Source: Pterois miles (lineage: Eukaryota; Chordata; Actinopteri; Perciformes; Scorpaenidae). From it: a stretch of DNA of 64,000 nt. The position numbers were made by a program, and so were the translations under genes. The notes under the pieces were generated by a model. It was not told the origin of the DNA, searched no databases, and saw nothing but the letters and a program-made list of their open reading frames with translations. Shown piece after piece: positions 24,113-36,100 of the stretch. Location: assembly GCA_947000775.1 (NCBI GenBank), contig CAMQGK010000567.1:17836001-17900000 (forward strand), given 5' to 3'. Each line of letters opens with the position of its first letter. The first letter of the stretch is position 1.

Positions 24113-27100
24113 GTGAGCTGTGTGTATTTTCCCTCCATCATCATTGCTTTAATATTCCCACCTGTCTGCTCTTTAAAGTCACACAGATGCTTACAGTAAG
24201 GTTACAGGTGTAGCAAGTCTGTCTTGCAGCTTTCTCAAATGGCATTTAATGTTTCAAAGTCTGCATGCAAATGGGGCCCTACTTAGCTGTCTATTTGTTC
24301 TTGAGTTAAAGGAAAAGTTAATACTATTTATTCATTTTTGTCATAATGTATATGTTACTGTGGCTACTTAAACTTACTATAAACCGCAGAACTTTAGGAG
24401 TCTCTATGAAGCAGGAAATGGGCACGCCATGCCCTTTTTGTCTTACACATAACAGTGAATGATCTAGTTTACGATAAAGTGTACAATAAAAATACCCTAT
24501 TCCACAAGCATGCAACTGAGTCTAAACAACAACCCACAAACAGCCTGTCTGCTGGGTTAAAATTAGATGTAGACCTTGTTTTTCTTCCTGCTAGACTGGC
24601 AGAAAATGTTAGGAGGCTTTTGAGCTGTTAGAGAGTCGACAGGGATTTATCACTTACCATACATATGTATTTTATATATATGTATATCTATAGGGCACAT
24701 TTTAGGAAGTGGAGGGGTGCACATTCTGCACATAGCTCTGAGGAATTTGACTGGTCTCAAACTCCCTGCATTTCATTAAATCACTCAGTACTGCATGTGT
24801 TGCAGATGAAACTGAGCAGGAGGTGGTCAGATACGTGCTTACAGAATAAGGGGTCAACTGTCAGTATTGACCTAACATATCCCCTTTCCTTTGCCTAATT
24901 TGCTCTTATCTGCCTTGTCACTCAGCATTACATACCGCTCAGCTTTAAAAAATGACTTTGGGTCTTGAGGGAGCCATCCACACCATCCGAGCCAGACTGT
25001 AAAAACACAGAGCGCTAAGCTGAAAATGAATTGTGTACCCGTCAATGACCTCAGTGTTTGGCCTCTCGTCTCTTGTCCTTCTGAGAGGTTTGCTCAACAA
25101 ATAGCCTGAAGCCGATCCAGACTTGTTGGAGCTAAACTGGGGGAAAAAAACAGAGAAACAACGTGAAAAAGATTTTGTTAGATTGGATCATCGATTGGAT
25201 GTTGCTGTCTGGGGATCCCAGAATGACTCCTGTTTAATAAAAGTCATGGAATTTGACTTTTGATAGTCAAAACATGATTTGTGTTTTAAGAAAATCAAAG
25301 TGTCAAGAACAAAATCAGTTAGCGGTTTGTATTAGAAATAGTTTTGGCCTGTCTCCCTTTCCTCTTATTTCTCTTATCAGACAATGAAAATTAAAAAAAT
25401 ATAGTTTTTGGCTTCCATGCAGATATTTGGTTTCACTAAAACATCAGAAAAATGAGGCAATCAGTGCAGAGATATTCTCTTAAGACTTGACCAAAATACT
25501 TTTATTTTGAAATGTCATTTTGTTGCGCCCTTTTTGGGATGTCATAAATTAAATTTTGTTCTTTTTCCCAGTTATTATATACAAAACACAGAGTAATGTA
25601 CCACATTATCAACTTCGCAACTATTTAATAAGGGCGTTGGCGGAGTTCAGTTAAACATGCATTCTTCTTTTATGAAATAGAAAACACTCTTTGAATCTGG
25701 CTTCATTTATGCAGATAAAACTTATTCACTGGAATTGAACTAAAGAATTACACATCTAAAATTCAACCATGTGGGTGATGCCAACTCCTGCAGCCTCTGC
25801 TCAGGAAGGGTGTGTTCTCTCAGACCGTTCTGAGCTGACCACTCACAGAAAAAGGCAGCTAAATGTCGGTGGTTTGGTAGCTCCTAAAAGAGCGGGCAGA
25901 GGTCAGCTTTCTGTCCAAAACATCTGCCCTTTCATTGCCTGCATTTGACAAAAAGCAGTTCCTGTTTTACCTCACCGGCTCTTTTACATATATACGTGTC
26001 CTTTGCTCCAGTGCTGCTCTCAATTTTCCTTTTTAATTTTTACGTCCTGAAAAAAGCAGTGAATTGCGCAAACCTCATCTATGTTCTTGTCCAGGGGAAG
26101 CTTTAACCAATGACACTTTTCTCACTCTCTGACTCACCAACACCATTTCTACACTGGCACAGTGAGGCATGGGCTGGCTGTTGTGTTTGCACACTACCCT
26201 GCTATTTTCTTAAAGGAAGAACAGACGTACAAAACAAATCAGGTCCATCTTAATACTGGTTCACCACTTAGATTTCTGTTGCAGTCCTCTCCCGTTGCAT
26301 TTGTTTTTTTGAGGGAATCAATGAATATGGGGAAAAAAACATATACTTCTATTTTTATATAATTAGTTAACTAATTTAATGTATAAAATGTGTATTTCAG
26401 AGGCATCCAAAAGATTCAAAATGTTCAATTCCTATCCTATTGGATGGTGTCAAACAGTTTCGTAAGTATTCACAAACAAATGTTATGTTATGTAACTTGT
26501 AAAACACAATGCACAAATAAATGCAGTGTCATCTGTATATATAGATCTCTATCTGTATATGTGCCTCTAATTCACAACTCATTTATCATCATTTGTACAA
26601 AATCCACAAATACAGTGGGCATGTGACTTGTAAAATATCACAACTAATTCACAACTTGTACATCATATTTTAGAAGATCTACCATTATTAGTCCCACAGT
26701 GGGGAAATTCAATTTACACTCTGTTTAACTCATACATGGTACATGAAGACCTGAAACACACATACATGCATTAATGGAGAGATGTCAGAGTGAGGGGGCT
26801 GCTCCTGACAAGCGCCCCGAGCAGTTGGGGGTTTGGTGCCTTGCTCAGGGGCACCTCGGCAGTGCCCAAGAGGTAAACTGGCACCTCTCCAGCTACCAGT
26901 TCACACTCAGTTTTTGGTCCATGTCGGGACTTGAACCGGTGACCCTCCGGTTCCCAAGCCAACTCCCTACAGACTGAGCTACTGCCGCCCCCTTAATCAA
27001 CTTAGCATTTTTCTAAGGAAATATACAATATTTGTGAATCTCCACCTACCCATGTGAATTCTTTTGAGACTGTTTTTCTGTGCTGTTTTCACATGAAATC

Positions 27101-30100
27101 CACAAATACAGTGAGCATGTGACTCATAAAATGCCACGGGACTCGTGTCTCATAACATGTCACAAATAAATGCTGAGTGACGTGTATAGCATACAACTGT
27201 TGTTTATTTCCAAATGATAGGTGACAGATTTACAGATACAAATCATTAAAAAAACGGCACAGAGAAAGTCTTATCAATATACACAAGAAGGTGTAGATTC
27301 ACAAATATATTTCCTTTGAAAAATGCTAAGTTGATGTACAAATGATGACATACGAGATGTGAATTAGAGGCACAGACAGATATTTACAGATACAGATAGA
27401 TTTACCATACAAATCACTCTGCATTTATTTTTGCATTGTTTTACAAGTTACATAACTTGACATATACTGATGAGACTGTTTTGACAACATAGTGCCATTC
27501 ATGTTTAGTATTTCTTTTGTGAAAACTAACTGATCAATTCAGATTCACTCTATCAAGTTAAATATAAGCTTTAAAAGTTGAGTTTTCAAACTGGTCTCAT
27601 TTTTTTCATTCCACTTAAATGAAGCGTTATAAAACATCCAGCAGTATTCTGTATAAGCCGAGCTCAGAGCATTAGAAATATATGAGTGGAGAGTGGGTTT
27701 TTGTCAGTTTCTCCCGAGAAAATATGACTCCCATCTCACTGATTTGGTTATCTGCCAGTGATTTTAATACTACTGGGTCTGAGACCGATGATGACCTGAG
27801 TAGATATTAGAAGACCACAACTTCATATTCAGTGTCGGCACCCCTCCCAGCTTTTATGAACCAGACTATGTTTATCTGCTGCAACTACAGTGTGCACACC
27901 ATTTCTCCTCTTACCTCATAGATGTCGTAACAGGGCGGATTCAGCAGCGCTCAACAATCATACATCTAGGTTTACTATACAAGCTGCCACAAACGCATTG
28001 ACGCACCACTTAATTGAATGAAAGGGGGGAGAGAAACACTCAAGACTAAATGCAGTATGCTCCCTGTGAGGTCAAGCCATTTGGGTTGTCACTTCAACAG
28101 CTTGTTAAATGACGCATTGTAGTTTTGACAGCTGTGGAAGACATCAGCGTGATAATGTATGAATGCAACGTGATGTTTAAAGCAGGCATCACAGTCTGAA
28201 CTCTGGGTTTGGCACAGGACATAGCTGAAAGACCAACAGGCCTGTATTCCCCTCCCACACTCAGGACAGAAATACAGGCATCAAACCAATGTCAACTAGC
28301 ATTTCACTGGCATTAGAGGAGCTGCACTGGGTGCTGGCACTCATGAGGAGTTGTTTAGAAACTAAATATGTCCGATTTCATATTCTTAAATATGTTTTCT
28401 TGCTGATTATCCAGGTTTTTGCTAGGACGAATGCCCTGAATTCAGCTTTAACTGCTTTACATTAACACACCAGAAGGATTAAGTTCTAATCTGTTAATTT
28501 TCTCATTTGCACAGACTTGTCAAAGTGGGAGAGGGAGTGGGAGGTATGTCGCTTGAAAACATGTTATAAAATAGCTGAATTTAAAGCAGCTGCCTACTTC
28601 AGGTTGCAGGTCATTGTGGTCCTTTTTGTCCGTTTTGAGAACAACACAGATACCTGGTATTATGATGTGGGTTTGGTTGGAGGTGCTGCTCACGTCATGT
28701 TTTTCACACCCCTGTGAGCTACGCCCTCATCCCTCAGTAAGCCATTTCAAACTCTTGAGGTTTCCAACTTTATCACAAACATTTTATTGAATGTGCACTC
28801 ACTTTAATTGACTTTACCCTCATCCCATCTTGACTCAGTGTGGGACTCTGTATCTCAGCCATAAGCAAATTGTTTTAAACTTGGCATATATAAGGACCAT
28901 CAGCATTAATGCACTGCATGAGGTAGGATGTCATATTTGAATCTGGCGTGTAAGACAAGAGCCCACACTTCAGTGGAGGAACATAGCACTAATCATGTAA
29001 AAGTAGGTTGTTTTTCCATGCCAAATGCTCCTCAAAGGTACTGTTTCAACTGGCGTCAGAAAAATGGGGTTCAGAAGTTCAGCTGGGTTCCACTTCATGC
29101 TGCAGCAGAAAGGTAAAAACACATTCGTAATCTTGCCTTTTTATCAACCTTAAACTTCCAGTATTTCAGCAACTCTAGTGTCTAAACTTCCACTTTTCTT
29201 TGTTAGTACTTTATGTTACGTTGGAAGCAGCTGGGGGGCTGGTCGGTGCTGCTATTGTTAGCTAGCATAGCTAACCATTAGCTGTTGAATTAAGCTAACG
29301 TTAGCATGCTTTGAGGATCAAGCAAACAGGAATGTGAAGATTAACAGGGTTAAATTGGGGGGTTACGGGTGTTTGAGCTTGGGCGTCCTAACCGGACCAC
29401 TAGAAGATCTGGTAGAGTCACCCTGCTCAGTTTTACTCTGCTCAGTTACCAACAGTCCCAACAGGAAAACACCGGGGCAGCAGAGACCAACTCTTAGCGG
29501 CAGCCAAGCTGACCACGGCACGATATTCACGGTGTTTCTGACGGGAAACTGAACACGACGGAGTGATTATCTTGACTTTTTTTTGTTGGTAAACGTTCCC
29601 AGCGCCACTTCAAACACCTCCTGTAGTTCACTGAAAAGCCAGAAACAGAAAAACAGCAACGTTAGGTACGGGAGGCAGGCCTGATTTAGGGTTAGATGAG
29701 ACACTCCGCCAGAGAGAGCGCCGTCTCGGGGTTTATATAGGTTGCTAAGTGACGTCACCGCCGTGTACCGTATTGTACCTAAAACACTCTCACCGTAATA
29801 CCGTAATACTTTTGGCACTTATTGTAAATTTTGAGGCTAATACTTTTGTACTTTTCTTTTTGAGTGCAGTACTTTTACTTGTAACAGAGTATTCATGCAC
29901 TGTGTATTACAACTTTTACTTACATAAAAGATCTGAATACTTCATGCACTTCTCTCTAAATGTATGATATGATCATACCTTGGCAACCAAGGAATAAATA
30001 CCAAACAAGCTGCCATGAATTTGGGAGTCATGTTTAATTGAGGTCTGAATGTTGTTAATTGTTGATTGTATCATTTGAAATATCTCCAGAATAAGGTCAC

Positions 30101-33100
30101 CTCAGTTTATTCATGCCCATGTTGTTAACCTTTAAAACAATGAATAGTTCCTGCTGTGTATCTACTATACATGTGTCTCTCATTATGAGTGTTGAGTGTT
30201 TTTTATGAGTATGCATAAACTTTTTATCATGTGTTGCACTGGATTGTGAAAATAGAGGAAGTATGGAAATCTTTCAATACAAAAAAAGTGTTTTTAAAAA
30301 CCTGCCTGTAAAGCAAACTGTGTATTTGTAGTGGAGCAGATTTGTTGTATGGAAGCAAAATATATTTTTGAATTTTGCTAAAATTGCAGCAATCCTGAAT
30401 GATTTATTAAGAAAGTATTCTTTGAAAATAATATTTACATAAGACAATATTAATACTAATTATAAGTGCTAAGCAAAACATGGAGTAGTTTCTCTTAAAA
30501 CAACAAGGATGACATGACTCTTGGGAGATCAGACAAGACATTGTAGCTCCAAATATACTGCTCTATCAGTGACTGAGGTTATGCAAGGACCCAAGATGCC
30601 TATAAGTCCACATCCAACTCTCAGTGTACCAGCAGACATTTTCCACACGCCATAGAAATTATAGTGTGATGCTAAAATAAACTCCTAACATCAGCTAGGA
30701 ATATGTGGCTTTGAAGAAAGACAAGCCATCAATTAAAACACCCAGAACCTTAAAACAAAGCCTACCTACCCCAGTCTGCTTACTGAATATGGTTTACATT
30801 GTTTGTCGGCTTTGACAGTTCCTTCCGAGCATCACAAAATGTTATTTGTAATGTTTCTGTGTTCATTCAACAATGGCTTAAACTGACAAGGCTAACACTG
30901 ACAATATCAAAAGCAAAGAGTAATTTCTCATTTGGCTGAGAGGCTGATGACTGAGTCACCACTGTAAACATCAGTCTGAATGAAACGGACTGTGTGCAGT
31001 ACTGCTGCCAGGGCGTGCTTTCTCTTATTCTCATATTAAAATGATTCGAATTGCATCAGTTGGCATTCAAGAAACTGCTTTTATCATCACATCCCATAAT
31101 GACCAGCCTGACATACTAACCTGATTTTCATCATTTTGGACAGACAATTGGTACAGTGTCTCCCAGCAGCATGAAGAGTCAACTGGAGGTGACAGAGATC
31201 CTCACAGAGCCCAGCGGTCTTTTTCAGGCCACGCTAGAATACGCAGGGCGGTCCCGAGTGGAGGACTCACCATCAACACCCTGCCAGACAACATGACACA
31301 CGTAGTGGTGAGAGCTACACCACACTGTTTCATATGACTGTAATGGGCTGTGGCATTTATTATGCTTTTGGCTTCTCACATTTGTTTTGTTTGGAGTTAA
31401 ACAATTCACTCTTTTGGAAATAGAGTTTACTCGTTTCCACGCACTTGGAGAAGAACATGACATATGATTTAACCATGTAGAGTGAACTCTGTATGGCACA
31501 CTCCCTAAATGCTGTCACACAATTACAACCTCTGATATTTGTGTTTTTCTTGTCTGAAAGGAGGATTCTGGGAAGTATTACACTTGGCGTAGCTTTGGCC
31601 CAGAGGACCAGCGCACAGAGGAACTATGGGTAGACATGAGTGACGTCCGACATGGCCAAGTTAGAGTTCACGGCATTCTGTCAAACTCATACAAACAGGC
31701 TGTGGTGAGTCAAAAAAAAAAATACATGCAGCGTCTTTCATTGTAAAAGAGTTGGTGACATTGAAGCCTGAGAGCCTGAATGGACTTCAGTCTGAAACAC
31801 TAGTTTACCAGACGATCACTGAGCATCTGTTTTCATAGGGGGGTATAGCTCAGTGGTAGAGCATTTGACTGCAGATCAAGAGGTCCCCAGTTCAACTCTG
31901 GGTGCCCCCTACCTGTGAAAATGTGTTTTTATCCTGTTTAATTGTAATTGTCTGACTATTTTATCTGTTCATATTGTTGATGACTTTAGAACGTTAATGC
32001 AACACTTCAAGGACTTTAAAAAGCAGTTCTACAGATGTGCTGCATGCTGTTTGTTTTCATGGATAGGGGGCACCCAGAGTTGAACTGGGGACCTCTTGAT
32101 CTGCAGTCAAATGCTCTACCGCTGAGCTATACCCCCCATGGAAACTGATGGTTATTGATAGTCTGGTAAGTGACCATATGGATAAAATTTTACTAAATAC
32201 CTCTAACATATTAAATAAGTAAGTGAATCCACCATTTTGTTCTCATTCACATGAAATATTGTATACTATTCAGGGTTATCACATGCAGCATGTAGGTCTC
32301 ACATATGTCATGTATAAAGCATACACAGGAGCACTCAGATTGGAGCTGGGGACCTCTTGATCTGAAGTCAAATGCTCTACCACTGAGCTACACCCCACAT
32401 GACAGGCTTGAAACGCTGTTTATTGATGGCCTGGTAAATGACCATTTGAATAACAAAGAAAATTGTGGAATGGTTATGTTTATACATAAACCTAGGTTTC
32501 AGATCAGTCTTCTCCATCCATCCATCCATCCATTATCTGTAACTGCTTATCCCATTCAGGCTCACGGGGTGGCTGGAACCGATCCCAACTGACATTGGGT
32601 GAAGGTGGGTTACACCCTGGACTGGTCATCAGACTATCACAGGGCTGACACAGAGACAGACAACCATTCACGCTCACATTCACACCTATGTGCAGTTTAG
32701 AGTCACTGTTTACTAGTCCTGAATTTTTTCCTTCATGTGAATGTGAACAAACCAGAATTAGCCTATAAGTGGATGCACTCTTTTATTTTATGTGTTAAAG
32801 TTGTTCATAGACATATGGCCATTTACCAGACTATCAATAAGAAATTGAGGCCAGTGGTCATGAGGGGTATAGCTTAGTGGTAAGGCATTTTAATGCAGAT
32901 TAAAAGGTCCAAGTTCAAGTCTGGGTGCTCCCTACCTAAGAAAACAGACAGCATGTACCACAGCAGTGTAGGTGCTTTTAAAGTCTTAAAAGTATGGCTT
33001 TCAGGCTTCTCTCTTAAAACAAACAACAGCTGAACCTGCAATTGCAGTCTAGCATCTGTCTCACCAAGGACATCGGTAAGAAGAGTTTTGCCATTTAACT

Positions 33101-36100
33101 CCAAGGATACAGATTTTCAAATGCAGCCATATAGGTCTCACGCATTATGTGTATGTTTTATAAGGAGCACCTAGAGCTGCATTGGGGACCTTTTAATCTT
33201 CAGTCAAATGCACCACCACTGAGCTATACCCCCGATATCAGCTTCAGTCTGCTTCTTATGGATTGGCTGGTAATTAACCATTTGAATAAAGATATGTATA
33301 AATATCTTACAAAGAATATAGAACAGTAGATGATATATTATATGTCAACTGTGTAGGTTGAATTTCTTGGTTTCAGGCTTCTCCCCTTGGAGAAATATAA
33401 AGTCAGTATTCATCTTTTCACAGGCAGGGGCCACCCAGAATTGAACTGGGAACCTCTTGATCTGCAGTCAAATGCTCTACCACTGAGCTATACCCCCCAT
33501 GAAAGGTGATGCTTATTGATAGTCTGGTACTATGGTTTGTTCTCAATCACATAAAATGATTCACCAGTAAACAGTCATTAACTATCTGTATCACAACAAA
33601 AATACAGATATATTATATGTCACATTTTGTATGCTTTATACAGGGGGCACCCAGAGCTGACCTATGGATCTCTTGATCTGCAGTCAGATGGGTGCCTCTT
33701 TTCTGTGAAAACGTGTTTCAAAGTGTGTGTCTGTTTAAAGTGTAAAATTTATTTGTACTTTCCAAAATCATCCCTAGAACATGCAGACAAACTGGGACTT
33801 TTGTCTGCATGTACTAAAGCTAAACTAATCAGTTTACTGAATCTGAACAAGGAATTCTCTGTGTTCAGACACACCAGTACAGAAATATGTAAATGTCATT
33901 TCCTATGTCCTTGGTGAAATGGAGTGCAAAAGTGCAACACTGCAGCAAATACAAGTACTGTACACAAATAGCTAATCCTTTATGTGAGAGCCTGTTTGAA
34001 ACATAAGGTGACACTGCTACTAGAGCTACGGGACTGGGAAATGTTGGTACATGCCAAGAGCTGCAGGTCTGCCAAACGCTGTCAGCACCGGCCTCGTTTT
34101 GACCGCTACTGTCCAACACCTGGCACCTGTACAGGTACAGCCTGCTGTAATATGGAATGATGTGATGGATCACGGCACGGGAAAGGAAACTCCTGTACAC
34201 TGAAAAAGCTGATGGATAAAATCCAGAAATCCTCAAGTGGAAACAGTACTTTGGCTACATTAGAAACATTCAATCCAGATTACATAGCTGGATGCAACAT
34301 CTTTTTACATCAGATTATAAATTGATGAAGCTAAAAAGAAAAATGTGCTTACAGTTGGGAAATCAAAAGACAGGTGTTTTTAGTATAATATCATACAGCT
34401 AAAGCTGCAGTCGAGGGTTATCGTAATTATCAGTGGTTACAGCAGGGTCAGTTTTCCCATTTGCTGTATTGATTTTGAGAGTGATACTGTGGATACTGAG
34501 AGTGAATCATGATGTTGTGGATCTCAGTTGTTTAGCAGATTATCTGTTTGAGAAGTTCACACCCGGTAACCTCAGTGACCCGCTCCTTTGAGCCAAGTTT
34601 TGTCTGTTTTAACAAGATCATTGCAGTCTAGTTACATCAGATTGCATGCTGAGGGAAATGTTGATCACAGATAGTCTGCTTACAAAGCATAAAGCCGAGG
34701 TGGAGCCTGTTAGTGTACACAAGTTCCTGTCCCTGTACAAACAGTTTCATGATAACTCAGAACAGCAGCAGGGGGTATAGCTCAGTGGTAGAGCATTTGA
34801 CTGCAGATCAAGAGGTCCCCGGTTCAAATCCGGGTGCCCCCTCATTTTCACCAAAAACCGAATATGTGTCTTTGAAAAAATCCAGTCATTGGGATTTGCA
34901 ATCAATATCGTGGCTATTAATGGTGCTCTCATAAGGCAGTAAACTATTGAACAATAAACACCACAGCTGCTAGCAATGACATAATACACTAGTACAAACA
35001 CCAACATTGGATTACATCCTGCATCATTTCCTATAAATACCTTGTGTGTGGTTGGGAAGGCTGAATTGAAAAGAAGACAATGTAAATACATTTAGGGCTG
35101 CAACTATTATGATTGTTTTCGTTGTTGATTAATCTGTTGATTATTTTATCGTAGTTATTTGCTCTATAAAATGTCATAAAATGGTGAAAAATGTCGATCA
35201 GTAAGATAATGTCCTCAAATTTATGGAGGACGCAACCTGCCAAAATAAAAAATAAATGACTAAATAAATAAATGACTCGATAAATGAATACATATCTCAT
35301 TAAATGTAGCAAACATAATATTAAAATAATAAAACTAATTAAAATATTAAAATAGATAGATAAATAAATAAATATAGCCATTAATTAATTGATGAAATGT
35401 GACATAAATTGCTATTTCTTCTTTATTTATTTATCTTTGTATTATTTCTATTTATTTACTCTTCAGTTTAATTTTTCATTTTTTATGCATTTATATTTTA
35501 AATCATTTTCAAAATTATTAATTATTAATAATCTTTAGTTATTTTTGTATTTATTTTATATTTATTAACTTGTTTTGTAGTTATTTTTATTCATGTATTT
35601 ATTCCTGTACCTATTTTTATTTACTTATATTTTGTGTTTATATTGTATTTTATTATTTTATTATTATTATTATTTATGGAGGACAGAACCTGCATATACA
35701 GGAAATGGATTTACTAAAAGAGTTAGAGTTGTGTTCTATAAACATTAATGAAATAAAACAAAGACAAGTCAGCATTTTGCAGCCTCTTTATTCCATCTCA
35801 GTGCAACACAAACTGGCTCCTTCTCCTCATTCTTGCCCTTTAAGTGCTGATTAGGATTCTCAGTACAACAGAACAGCAACTCACAGCAAAACATAACCTT
35901 CATATCTAATTCTCTCTGTCTGTTTCTATCTACTCTCTTTGCAGAGGGTTGCCCTGTCGTTTGACTTTCCTTTTTACGGACATTACCTGAGGCAGATCAC
36001 CATAGCAACTGGAGGTACTTTTTTGATTTTATAACAGATGTTCAAGTGACCCTTCCCGCATTATGCTCAGAGTAGAGTTTCTGCAAGGTAACAAGCCTTA

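Larger units (their letters stand above)
24113..31143 (+). other. plxdc1 intron 1
   Basis: 7 kb without recognised exons. It contains a large fold-back element with a nested SINE (26420-27490) and a CpG-rich repeat-like block at about 29200-29780 with a promoter-like arrangement on the minus strand. A scrap of the 'aagtactttt' repeat family lies near 29780-29945. Confidence 0.65.
31705..35944 (+). other. plxdc1 intron 3, host of the tRNA-Cys cluster
   Basis: Contains eight tRNA-Cys-derived sequences (31839-34842), a common fish LINE/SINE 3' fragment at about 32511-32705 and a palindromic AT-rich element at 35221-35693. Remaining sequence is made largely of duplicated tRNA flanks carrying 'ttattgatagtctggta'. 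Confidence 0.75.
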
